In this document: in pieces, positions 26,385 through 34,665 of the stretch
Layout of the letters: every line of letters starts with the position of its first letter
Numbering within the stretch: position 1 is the first letter of the stretch
NCBI RefSeq assembly: GCF_017313225.1
Contig: NZ_JAFLNE010000002.1
Coordinates: forward strand, 248,001 to 312,000
Origin: Allomuricauda sp. CAU 1633
Lineage (GTDB): Bacteria; Bacteroidota; Bacteroidia; Flavobacteriales; Flavobacteriaceae
DNA length: 64,000 nucleotides
Reading direction: 5' to 3'
Made by a program: the position numbers and the translations under genes
The notes under the pieces: model-generated
What the model saw: only the letters and a program-made list of their open reading frames with translations
Told to the model about the DNA's origin: nothing
Databases searched by the model: none

Positions 26385-27311
26385 ATGAAAGTTACCGTAG
26401 TTGGAGCAGGCGCAGTGGGAGCAAGCTGTGCAGAGTATATAGCAATAAAAGATTTTGCAGCAGAAGTTGTTTTGTTGGACATCAAGGAAGGATACGCGGA
26501 AGGAAAGGCCATGGATTTGATGCAGACGGCATCCTTAAATGGTTTTGATACCAAAATCACCGGAAGCACCAACGATTATTCCAAAACAGCCAATAGCGAC
26601 ATTGCGGTGATCACTTCGGGAATTCCACGTAAACCGGGAATGACCCGCGAGGAGCTTATAGGCATCAATGCGGGAATTGTAAAAACCGTAGCTACAAGTC
26701 TTTTGGAGCATTCACCAAACGCAACCATCATTGTGGTGAGCAACCCAATGGATACCATGACGTATTTGGTGCATAAGGCCACAGGTTTGCCTAAAAATAA
26801 AATCATTGGAATGGGTGGTGCTTTAGATAGTGCTCGTTTCAAATACAGATTGGCCGAAGCACTGGAAGCGCCCATCTCTGATGTGGACGGCATGGTAATT
26901 GGCGGACACAGTGATACAGGTATGGTGCCTCTGATTGCACACGCTACGCGAAATAGCCTTAAGGTTTCGGAGTTCCTTTCCGAAGAAAAAATGCAGTGGG
27001 TGGTTGAAGAAACCAAAGTAGGTGGCGCCACCTTGACCAAATTATTGGGTACCAGTGCCTGGTATGCTCCGGGAGCAGCGGTTTCAGGTTTGGTACAGGC
27101 CATTGCGTGCGATCAAAAGAAAATGTTTCCATGTTCCACTTTATTGGAAGGGGAATACGGCCTTGATGATATCTGCATTGGGGTACCCGTGATACTAGGA
27201 AAAAATGGTATCGAAAAAATTGTTGAAATTGAACTGACCGATGCCGAAAAGGCAAAAATGCAAGAAAGTGCTGCCGGGGTCAAAAAGACCAATGGTCTGC
27301 TTGACGTTTAA
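26385..27311 (+). CDS. mdh: Malate dehydrogenase, LDH-like type
   Basis: Oxidises malate to oxaloacetate with NAD in the TCA cycle; cytoplasmic. 308 residues, of the lactate-dehydrogenase-like short type. GAGAVG at 7-12, D32 at the end of beta-2 (NAD preference), SGIPRKPGMTR with substrate arginines R82 and R88, R151 and catalytic H175 in GGHSDTGMVP. Transcribed from its own promoter; a long intergenic palindrome follows it, which may act as its transcript end. Confidence 0.97.
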   Translation: MKVTVVGAGAVGASCAEYIAIKDFAAEVVLLDIKEGYAEGKAMDLMQTASLNGFDTKITGSTNDYSKTANSDIAVITSGIPRKPGMTREELIGINAGIVKTVATSLLEHSPNATIIVVSNPMDTMTYLVHKATGLPKNKIIGMGGALDSARFKYRLAEALEAPISDVDGMVIGGHSDTGMVPLIAHATRNSLKVSEFLSEEKMQWVVEETKVGGATLTKLLGTSAWYAPGAAVSGLVQAIACDQKKMFPCSTLLEGEYGLDDICIGVPVILGKNGIEKIVEIELTDAEKAKMQESAAGVKKTNGLLDV

Positions 27312-27332
27312 TTTTGATTGAACCAAATTTAG

Positions 27333-27411
27333 AATTGTCATTTCGAAATTTAGGTTGTAAAATTCATGGTAACAATAGGCCGGGATTTCACCTAATTTTG
27401 AAATGACAATT
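27333..27411. repeat. Long intergenic palindrome after mdh
   Basis: Left arm AATTGTCATTTCGAAATTTA (27333-27352, extending to GGT) and right arm ACC...TTTGAAATGACAATT (27390-27411) form an inverted repeat with 22-base arms and few mismatches. The GTCATTTCGA core is shared with the elements at 5241-5313. May act as a mdh transcript terminator. Confidence 0.65.
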
Positions 27412-27462
27412 TTGTTTAATTGGCACAGCAGTGCATTCAAATTGCAATTACATCAATTTCTA

Positions 27463-27493
27463 TTGGCAAATCTTAAGGGAAATGATATATTTG
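27463..27493 (+). promoter_or_regulatory. Promoter of secDF
   Basis: -33 TTGG at 27463-27466 and perfect -7 TATATTTG at 27486-27493, 20 nt apart; 38 nt to the secDF ATG. Confidence 0.65.
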
Positions 27494-27531
27494 CACGCTG
27501 TTTAAGAAAACTTCTAAAAATTTAATAATCA

Positions 27532-30501
27532 ATGCAAAATAAAGGACTAATAAGGCTTTTCGCTATCCTTTTTGGCTTGGTGAGTATCTATCAGCTATCC
27601 TTTACTTTCATCACAAGTAAGTTGGAGAATGATGCTGAGGCTTACGCAGTTAGCCAAATTTCGGAGGCAGAGGATGATTATGTGGCTAAGCGTGAAGCTT
27701 TAGAGGCGTCGTATTTAGATTCCATCAGCGATAACTCCGTTTTAGGATTTACCAGCTATGAAGATGCCAAGACAAAAGAGTTGAACAAAGGCCTTGACCT
27801 AAAAGGAGGGATCAACGTTACCCTTCAGATTTCCGTAAAGGATATTCTTAGAGGTCTTGCCAACAATACCAAAAATCCCGTTTTCAACAAAGCATTGGCC
27901 GATGCCGACAATGCCTCCAAAAGCAGTGATGCTACCTATTTGGAGTTATTCTTTGATGCATTTGACAATATAAAAGGAGATACTAAATTGGCTTCTCCGG
28001 ATATCTTTGCAAACAAGGGATTGAGCGATGACATCAATTTTCAAATGACGGATGATGAGGTAAAACCTGTCATCAGAAGAAAGATTGATGAATCCATCGT
28101 TTCAGCATTTGAGGTACTTCGTGAACGTATTGATGGTTTTGGAGTGACCCAGCCCAACATTCAGCGTGAAGGGAATTCTGGCCGTATTTTGGTGGAGCTT
28201 CCTGGTGCACGTGATATTGCCCGTGCTCAAGAATTATTGTCCAGCACCGCCCAGTTGGAGTTTTGGGAAACCTATCCTCAAAGCAACCAAAGTTTGGGAG
28301 CGTTCTTTGTGAACGCCAATGAGAGACTCAAAGAAATTTTGGAACCTACCGAATCCCAAGAGGATGAACTTTCCAAACCAGAATCTGAAATAGATTCTCT
28401 TTTATCCGATGTAGCACAAGATTCTTTGGATATGGCTCCCCAGACCAATCCGTTGTTGGGGAAATTGATTCCTGCTGACCCAGGTAGCCATGCCATTGCA
28501 AGAGCACTAGTAGCCGATACAGCCGAAATAGGAGGGTATCTGAGAATGCCACAAATTAAAAGGTTGCTGCCCAACGATGTGCAGTTCACCAAATTTTTAT
28601 GGGAAAGACCTTCCCAAGATGCTGAAGTTGTGGAATTGTATGCCCTAAAATCCAATAGGGATGGTATTCCAAGAATCAGTGGGGATGTGGTTTCTGATGC
28701 GCAAGATTCGTTTGACCAGTTCAATAAGCCAAACATTAGCATGACCATGAACACCCGTGGTGCTAAAGAATGGGAAGAATTGACAGGTGATGCCTATAAC
28801 AACCAAACGGGGATTGCTATTGTATTGGATAATAAGGTATACACTGCTCCCGGGGTTTCTTCCGGACCAATTTCAGGAGGGCGTTCCGAAATTACGGGAA
28901 CATTTACCGTAAACGAAACCAAAGATATTGCAAACGTATTGCGTGCAGGGAAATTGCCTGCATCCGCAGAAATCATACAATCTGAAGTGGTGGGACCTTC
29001 TTTGGGTCAAGAGGCTATTGATAGTGGATTTATGTCTTTCGTCATCGCCATGTTGTTTGTATTGGTATGGATGATTTTCTACTACGGTAGAGCTGGAGTT
29101 TTTGCGGATATCGCTCTAGTGTTCAACATCCTCCTGATTTTTGGGGTGTTGACTAGTTTGGGAGCGGTATTGACCCTTCCGGGTATTGCGGGTATCGTTT
29201 TGACCATTGGTATGTCGGTGGATGCCAACGTACTTATTTTTGAAAGGGTGAAGGAAGAGTTGATTCGAGGTAAAGGAAAAGCACAAGCCATAGCCGATGG
29301 TTTTGGAAACGCGCTATCCTCTATCTTGGATGCCAATATTACCACAGGTTTGACTGCGATAATCCTTTTCATCTTCGGTTCAGGACCCATTAAAGGATTC
29401 GCAACAACCTTATTGATTGGTATTGTAACCTCTCTGTTCACGGCCATTTTTGTGACCCGTTTGATGATTGAGGCGTACACAGCCAAAAAAGGGAGACGAT
29501 TGGATTTCTCTACAGGAATCACCAAAAACTTGTTCAGTAAGATGAGTATTGATTTCTTGGTAAAACGCAAGATAGCTTATGTGATTTCTGGAATCTTGGT
29601 TGCTGTAAGTATCTTTTCATTGCTTACCACTGGTCTTAATCAAGGCGTGGATTTTATAGGAGGTCGTTCATATCAAATTCGTTTCGAGAAATCGGTGAGC
29701 CCTTCTGAAATTGCATCAGAGTTGAATGAAGTGTTTGGTAGTGGAACCAATGTAAAAACCTTTGGTGATGCCAATCAGATTAAAGTAACCACTCCATATA
29801 AAGTGGACCAAGAAGGTATTGAAGTGGATACTGAAATTCAGAACAAACTCTATACCTCATTGCAAAAATATTTGCCAGATGGCACTTCCTTCGATGACTT
29901 TACGGTAGGAGCCTCTGAAAAGTCAATAGGTATATTGCAGTCCGTAAAGGTTGGACCAACCATTGCAGACGATATTAAAAAGAATGCCTTTTTGGCCATT
30001 TTGGGCTCTTTGGCAGTTGTATTCCTATATATCTTATTGCGATTTAGAAAATGGCAGTTCTCTTTGGGTGCCGTTGTGGCGGTTTTCCATGATGTTATGA
30101 TCGTATTGGGAATCTTCTCCCTTACTGGAAGCATTATGCCATTTAACATGGAGATTGATCAAGCCTTTATCGCAGCAATCTTGACGGTAATTGGGTATTC
30201 CTTGAACGATACCGTGGTAGTGTTCGACCGTATTCGTGAGATTGTTGGATTGAAAGGCTGGAAAGCTGGTGAAAACATCAACGAAGCCTTGAACAGCACC
30301 TTGAGCCGTACCTTGAATACATCATTGACCACATTAATCGTGCTATTGGCTATCTTCATCTTTGGCGGGGAAAGCCTAAGAGGATTTATGTTCGCTATGA
30401 TTGTTGGTGTCATTGTGGGTACCTATTCTTCGGTATTCATTGCAACGCCGGTCATGTTCGATTCATTAAAAAAGAAAATTGCTCCTGCTGATAAAGCATA
30501 A
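27532..30501 (+). CDS. secDF: Protein translocase subunit SecDF (fused)
   Basis: Fused SecD and SecF, which use the proton gradient to pull proteins through SecYEG into the periplasm. 989 residues. The first membrane segment is at about 6-26. The SecD part has LNKGLDLKGGINV near 85-97, RIDGFGVTQP, then a long insert, then GMSVDANVLIFERVKEEL at the membrane bundle. The SecF part (about 675-985) has LNQGVDFIGG and GYSLNDTVVVFDRIRE. The fusion is normal in Bacteroidota. Own promoter; terminator after it. Confidence 0.97.
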   Translation: MQNKGLIRLFAILFGLVSIYQLSFTFITSKLENDAEAYAVSQISEAEDDYVAKREALEASYLDSISDNSVLGFTSYEDAKTKELNKGLDLKGGINVTLQISVKDILRGLANNTKNPVFNKALADADNASKSSDATYLELFFDAFDNIKGDTKLASPDIFANKGLSDDINFQMTDDEVKPVIRRKIDESIVSAFEVLRERIDGFGVTQPNIQREGNSGRILVELPGARDIARAQELLSSTAQLEFWETYPQSNQSLGAFFVNANERLKEILEPTESQEDELSKPESEIDSLLSDVAQDSLDMAPQTNPLLGKLIPADPGSHAIARALVADTAEIGGYLRMPQIKRLLPNDVQFTKFLWERPSQDAEVVELYALKSNRDGIPRISGDVVSDAQDSFDQFNKPNISMTMNTRGAKEWEELTGDAYNNQTGIAIVLDNKVYTAPGVSSGPISGGRSEITGTFTVNETKDIANVLRAGKLPASAEIIQSEVVGPSLGQEAIDSGFMSFVIAMLFVLVWMIFYYGRAGVFADIALVFNILLIFGVLTSLGAVLTLPGIAGIVLTIGMSVDANVLIFERVKEELIRGKGKAQAIADGFGNALSSILDANITTGLTAIILFIFGSGPIKGFATTLLIGIVTSLFTAIFVTRLMIEAYTAKKGRRLDFSTGITKNLFSKMSIDFLVKRKIAYVISGILVAVSIFSLLTTGLNQGVDFIGGRSYQIRFEKSVSPSEIASELNEVFGSGTNVKTFGDANQIKVTTPYKVDQEGIEVDTEIQNKLYTSLQKYLPDGTSFDDFTVGASEKSIGILQSVKVGPTIADDIKKNAFLAILGSLAVVFLYILLRFRKWQFSLGAVVAVFHDVMIVLGIFSLTGSIMPFNMEIDQAFIAAILTVIGYSLNDTVVVFDRIREIVGLKGWKAGENINEALNSTLSRTLNTSLTTLIVLLAIFIFGGESLRGFMFAMIVGVIVGTYSSVFIATPVMFDSLKKKIAPADKA

Positions 30502-30524
30502 GCATTAGTTTTAGATTACACCTT

Positions 30525-30557
30525 AAAAGGCCGTTCTAGCAAGATAGAGCGGCCTTT
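30525..30557. terminator. Terminator after secDF, bidirectional
   Basis: AAAAGGCCGTTCTA ... TAGAGCGGCCTTTT, stem of 14 pairs including one G-T, between secDF and the convergent ATPase gene. Confidence 0.85.
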
Positions 30558-30581
30558 TATTTTTTAGAAGTTGTATTGGAA

Positions 30582-31838
30582 TTAGGTTGAACTGGTTATG
30601 ATAACACCTGTGGAACCATTTTTTGAGGGGTGGAGCTCAAAAATATGGTGTGGGTCATGCCCAGTTTCCTTTCTGTGGGAAACAAACAGGATGGCCGAAT
30701 CACTTTCTTTTGCAATTTTATTTACCAAGGCCACAAACAAGGCCGCACTTTTATCATCCAGACCAGCGGTGGGCTCATCCAAAATAAGGAGTGGAGGGTG
30801 CTTTACCATGGCTCGGGCGGTCATCACCAATCGTTTTTCACCTCGGGTAAGCTCACGAAAATGCGTATCGCGCTTGTCGTAAAGCCCCAACAATTTCAGC
30901 CATTCTCCTGCTAGGCGTTTTTCTATTTCGGTAGGGAGCACATATAAACCTATGGAGTCATGCAGCCCCGAGATAATCATATTTTCCAAGCTGTGGTATC
31001 CTCTAAACTTATCGGTCACCGAAGGGGTAAAGTAGCCTATCTTTTGTTTGAGGTCCCAAACGCTTTCACCACTGCCTTTCTTTTGACCAAAAAGTGTGAG
31101 GTTTTGGCCATACCCTTTATGGCTATCTCCGGTAATCATGGACAACATGGTAGTTTTTCCACTGCCGTTGGGGCCAATTAATTGCCAAAACTCACCTTGT
31201 TTTACGGACCAGTTGATGCTGTTCAAAACTTGCCTACCATCAAAACTGACTGATACATTGGTAAAATTGACCAATTCATCATTTTCTTCTTTAATGGGAT
31301 TGATGGGAGGAGGGATTGTCCCTTTAAACTGAATAGCATCATGGCTGTTTGCTTCCCAAAATTCCTTTGGGGATGCATATTTTTCCAACTCATTTCCATT
31401 CAGTTTAAAAAAATCGGTAATTACAGGAAGGATATCGTCCAATCGACTTGCGAATTGCACCAATGTCCTCGACTTCGAAATTTCAGATAATTGTTCTTTC
31501 AAACTGGCTTGTGTTGCCACATCCAGATTATCAAAGGGGTTGACGAGTATCAAAAAATCAGGCTCTTGGTTCAGCAAATAATTGAGCAAAGCTTTCTTTT
31601 GCTCACCGCTGCTCATGGTTTTTAAAGGTTGATTCCTATCCTTGGTCAGAATTTTAATGTCGTGACGCTCTTCTTCATCCATAAACCGTTCAATTTCCGA
31701 TCTTGAAAAAAGAAGGCCTCTCTTATTTTTTAGGTGGTCAAGCTCGTTTATGGCGATATTGCCCAACAGCCTGGCAACCAATTCTTGGGTCTGCGATGTG
31801 TTGTTGGTAAGAATCGCGTAGTTTTTGGGTTGGTCCAT
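30582..31838 (-). CDS. ModF-like tandem ABC ATPase with degenerate first domain
   Basis: 418 residues with two ABC nucleotide-binding domains and no membrane segments, like ModF/PhrA. The first domain (1-170) has lost Walker A, keeps a signature MSSGEQ, and its Walker B reads LILVNPFDNLD, so the catalytic Glu is missing. The second domain (about 190-418) has GPNGSGKTTML, LTRGEKRL and LLILDEPTAGLD. The protein may be a soluble or regulatory ATPase rather than a transporter part. Molybdate involvement is not supported by any neighbour. It ends the run lgt, DUF192, GNAT, and lies 28 bp after the GNAT gene. Confidence 0.75.
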   Translation of the reverse strand: MDQPKNYAILTNNTSQTQELVARLLGNIAINELDHLKNKRGLLFSRSEIERFMDEEERHDIKILTKDRNQPLKTMSSGEQKKALLNYLLNQEPDFLILVNPFDNLDVATQASLKEQLSEISKSRTLVQFASRLDDILPVITDFFKLNGNELEKYASPKEFWEANSHDAIQFKGTIPPPINPIKEENDELVNFTNVSVSFDGRQVLNSINWSVKQGEFWQLIGPNGSGKTTMLSMITGDSHKGYGQNLTLFGQKKGSGESVWDLKQKIGYFTPSVTDKFRGYHSLENMIISGLHDSIGLYVLPTEIEKRLAGEWLKLLGLYDKRDTHFRELTRGEKRLVMTARAMVKHPPLLILDEPTAGLDDKSAALFVALVNKIAKESDSAILFVSHRKETGHDPHHIFELHPSKNGSTGVIITSST

Positions 31839-31866
31839 CTGAAGAAAATCTCCCTCAAAATTACGA

Positions 31867-32391
31867 TTATCCTTTGGTAACTCTAAAAATATGGACGGGA
31901 TTATCCTTGTAGGTAGTAGTTTTATCCAAATACATTCCGTTTTTTAAAGCCACTTTTTGCGAAGGAACATTGTCCACATGGATAATGGAAATCAAAGAAT
32001 CGGAAAAGTTGTTTATAAAGGCAAAAGCCTTACATTTTTGAGCCGCTTCAAAAGCAAAGCCTTGTAACCAAAAATTAGGCAATATGGAATAACCAATTTC
32101 CAATTCTTCCCTATTATCCACGGTTTGAACTAAAAGACCGCAGAGACCTACCAACTCATTGGTTTCTTTCAAAATCAAGGCGTTCATGCCTCCCAAGTTA
32201 TTTTCATAGCGCTCAAAGATTCGGTCAAATTGGGCTTGGCAAGCTTGAATAGGGTCGGAGGGGAGTCCATCCCAAAATTGGGTGGATTTTGGATTGTGGT
32301 AAAACGGTAACCAATCTTCAAAATCCGAAGGTGCTATCTTTCGGAACAACAAACGTTCCGAACTTTGGTTTTCCAATAGGTATTTTGACAT
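31867..32391 (-). CDS. GNAT family N-acetyltransferase
   Basis: 174 residues of the RimJ/RimL-like acetyltransferase type. Opening SSERLLFRKIAPSDFEDWLPFY, then LEIGYSILPNFWLQGFAFEA (acetyl-CoA-binding strand and helix) and VDNVPSQKVALKNGM near the end. The substrate may be an N-terminus or small molecule. Its start immediately abuts the end of the DUF192 gene, so it belongs to the lgt operon. Confidence 0.87.
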   Translation of the reverse strand: MSKYLLENQSSERLLFRKIAPSDFEDWLPFYHNPKSTQFWDGLPSDPIQACQAQFDRIFERYENNLGGMNALILKETNELVGLCGLLVQTVDNREELEIGYSILPNFWLQGFAFEAAQKCKAFAFINNFSDSLISIIHVDNVPSQKVALKNGMYLDKTTTYKDNPVHIFRVTKG

Positions 32392-32874
32392 CTAGTTTCT
32401 CGTAAAGGAAATACTGTCACCCACCTGCAAACCTATCTGGTCAGAAAGTCCTGCATTCACTTCCAGCACATATTTTATGGGAACTTTTGAGGTAAGTCCA
32501 CTTTCGTCATAAGGCTGTGCGTTTTTTTGGAAGCTGGCAATTTTCTGGTTTCCATCAATATAAATGATATCCAATGGAAATTCGGTGTTTTTCATATAAA
32601 ATGAATGCATGGCTTCAGTTGGAAAGACGAACAGCATGGCCTGATTTTCTTCCATGGATGCCCGGTACATAAGCCCGGTCTGGGTTTCATAATCTGTATC
32701 GGCTATTTCAATATCAAAATGTGATATAATGGAATCCGTCCCCACTTTTAGGATGGAAAGGTCACCTTCCTTTTTGAATGCAATGGTCTCGGTCTTGATT
32801 TCACGTTTGGATTCGGTTTTGCACGAAATCAACACAAAAAGTGAGATGAAAACAAGGATAAAACTTTTCCGCAT
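32392..32874 (-). CDS. DUF192 family lipoprotein
   Basis: 160 residues from the ATG at 32874 (an upstream in-frame start overlaps lgt and adds a poor leader). Lipoprotein signal with Cys in LISC, then a DUF192 domain: IADTDYETQTGLMYRASM, MLFVFP, YMKNTEFPLDIIYID and VLEVNAG. The family is widespread and of unknown function, often envelope-located. Placed directly after lgt, whose product lipidates proteins like this one. Confidence 0.9.
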   Translation of the reverse strand: MRKSFILVFISLFVLISCKTESKREIKTETIAFKKEGDLSILKVGTDSIISHFDIEIADTDYETQTGLMYRASMEENQAMLFVFPTEAMHSFYMKNTEFPLDIIYIDGNQKIASFQKNAQPYDESGLTSKVPIKYVLEVNAGLSDQIGLQVGDSISFTRN

Positions 32875-32878
32875 GGCA

Positions 32879-33847
32879 CTATGCTTTTGACTTTGTTGGC
32901 CGGAACATAAAGTACAGTCCAATAATAATCATAGGGATGCTCAACCATTGCCCTGTGGACAGCAAGCCCAAAGAATCTTCAAATCCTCCTTGACTTTTCT
33001 TGAAGAATTCCACCACAAATCGAACCACAAAAAGGAGTACCATAAACAAGCCAAAGAGATAGCCATTTTTGTCTTTTTTATCCGTTTTCCAATACAGTAG
33101 ATATAGGACGATGAAGACAAAGACGTAACAAATGGCCTCGTATAATTGTGCCGGGTGCCGAAAAGGAATGGACTCCAAAATATTGGCAAAATCTGGATTG
33201 TGTTCTATGGCCTTGTAGGCAGCATTGGCACTCTGTTCATTGGTATACCCCATAGCCTTATAGGCGGGCATATCATCTGAATCCCTTATAAAGCGTGTGG
33301 CCATAAAAAAGGACTCATCAACCACTTTTCCATTGATTTCTGAATTGAAAAAATTTCCCAGACGTACAAAGCAGGCTCCAATGGCTGAAGGAATCACCAA
33401 TCGGTCCAATAGCCAAAGCATATTAATGTCCTTCCATTTTCTGCAGTACAGCCACATACCAAAAATGGCAGCAATGGTGGCTCCGTGGCTGGCCAATCCC
33501 GTGAATCCAGTAAACTCATAACCATTGATGATGCCGAACAAGGATTCGTTGACATTTTCTCGGATAGGCAATAGAATTTCCGCCAAATGGTTTTTGTAGT
33601 AGTCCCAGTCGTAGAAGAAAACGTGTCCCAAACGTGCACCGAGCATTATGGAAACCACAGTGTAAATGAAAAGGGAGTCCAGTTTTTCCATGGACTTTTT
33701 CTCATTCTGGAAGATTTTCTTCATAATAAACCAGCCCACTACAAAAGCGGCGATCCAAAGCAGATTATAATATTTTATCTGAATAAAACCCAGTTTAAAG
33801 AGGGTGCCCTCGGGGTTCCAGTTAAATCCTAGGAAATACATCGACAT
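32879..33847 (-). CDS. lgt: Prolipoprotein diacylglyceryl transferase
   Basis: Inner-membrane enzyme that transfers diacylglyceryl to the lipobox cysteine, the first step in lipoprotein maturation. 322 residues with about seven membrane segments. The family signature IGACFVRLGNFFNSEINGK is seen near residue 175. ATG at 33847; an alternative ATG two codons later (33841) is possible. It heads an operon with DUF192, GNAT and the ModF-like ATPase. Confidence 0.96.
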   Translation of the reverse strand: MSMYFLGFNWNPEGTLFKLGFIQIKYYNLLWIAAFVVGWFIMKKIFQNEKKSMEKLDSLFIYTVVSIMLGARLGHVFFYDWDYYKNHLAEILLPIRENVNESLFGIINGYEFTGFTGLASHGATIAAIFGMWLYCRKWKDINMLWLLDRLVIPSAIGACFVRLGNFFNSEINGKVVDESFFMATRFIRDSDDMPAYKAMGYTNEQSANAAYKAIEHNPDFANILESIPFRHPAQLYEAICYVFVFIVLYLLYWKTDKKDKNGYLFGLFMVLLFVVRFVVEFFKKSQGGFEDSLGLLSTGQWLSIPMIIIGLYFMFRPTKSKA

Positions 33848-33935
33848 AAATTTTGGACTAATATAACTACTTTGGACGGTTGGGCGGACGGATTGTTTAA
33901 TTTTTGGTTACTCTTAACCTTTTTGCAACCCTTTT

Positions 33936-33990
33936 GCACTTGAACTTTACATATGATTTTGAACTTGAGCTTGTCCCTTGCACTTGAACA
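33936..33990. repeat. Hexamer repeat TTGAAC/TTGAGC, degenerate array
   Basis: Between lgt and yidD: repeated ACTTGAAC, TTGAACTTGAGC and CACTTGAAC units. Same motif as at 5336-5355 and 5418-5447. Confidence 0.45.
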
Positions 33991-33992
33991 TG

Positions 33993-34214
33993 TCAGGGAA
34001 CAGGATCATAACCACTGCCACCCCATGGATTACAGCTTACAATTCGTTTTATGGAAAGCCAACCCCCTTTAAAGAGGCCGTGTTTTTTTAAAGCTTCCAA
34101 AGTATAGGCCGAACAAGTGGGCGTGTACCTACAAGTCGCTGGAAGATAAGGGGAGATAAGGAGTTGGTAGGCTCGAACCAAAAAAACAAATGGCGCTATG
34201 AGGATTCGCTTCAT
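33993..34214 (-). CDS. yidD: Membrane protein insertion efficiency factor YidD
   Basis: 73-residue small protein that assists YidC-mediated membrane insertion. Contains [20 protein letters not shown] and [11 protein letters not shown], with [17 protein letters not shown] at the end, all signature. No rpmH/rnpA neighbour, which is normal for Bacteroidota. Confidence 0.95.
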   Translation of the reverse strand: MKRILIAPFVFLVRAYQLLISPYLPATCRYTPTCSAYTLEALKKHGLFKGGWLSIKRIVSCNPWGGSGYDPVP

Positions 34215-34242
34215 GCTGAAAAAATAGTGGTCTACAAGGTAT

Positions 34243-34268
34243 AAAAAAGCCCCGACTTAAATCGGGGC
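34243..34268 (-). terminator. Terminator after the DUF779 gene
   Basis: On the minus strand GCCCCGA, six-base loop, TCGGGGC followed by TTTTTT. Confidence 0.85.
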
Positions 34269-34273
34269 CTGTA

Positions 34274-34654
34274 TTAAACCTCTTCGGATGCTAGATGAAC
34301 GGGCGATAGTTCTTCCCGCTCATCATCCGTATACACCCGTGATTTTATGACAAAGCGTATGCCCAATGGAATTTCCAGACTGAAACTGGACCCACGACCG
34401 GTTGTGATGTCCACTGTCAGCTGTGTATGTTTCCAATACTCGAATTGGTCCTTACTCATGTAAAAATCGCAATTGTGGATGGAACCCAACCAAACATCAT
34501 TTTCATTGAGCATGAGCTCCCCTTTGGGGAAACACATTGGGGAAGAGCCATCGCAGCATCCCCCACTTTGGTGGAACATGAGTTCTCCATGCCGCTCTTT
34601 GAGCTGGTCAATGATTTCTAAGGCTCGGTCCGAAACCAAAACACGCTTTGTCAT
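34274..34654 (-). CDS. DUF779 family protein
   Basis: 126 residues. Signatures: MFHQSGGCCDGSSPMC, DVWLGSI, and TTGRGSSFSLEIPLGIRF. DUF779 genes sit next to acetaldehyde/aldehyde dehydrogenase genes across many bacteria, as here (11 bp after the ALDH gene). The two cysteines in GGCCDG may bind metal; the function is unknown, possibly maturation or detoxification linked to the aldehyde dehydrogenase. Confidence 0.9.
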   Translation of the reverse strand: MTKRVLVSDRALEIIDQLKERHGELMFHQSGGCCDGSSPMCFPKGELMLNENDVWLGSIHNCDFYMSKDQFEYWKHTQLTVDITTGRGSSFSLEIPLGIRFVIKSRVYTDDEREELSPVHLASEEV

Positions 34655-34665
34655 AACTCCTGATT

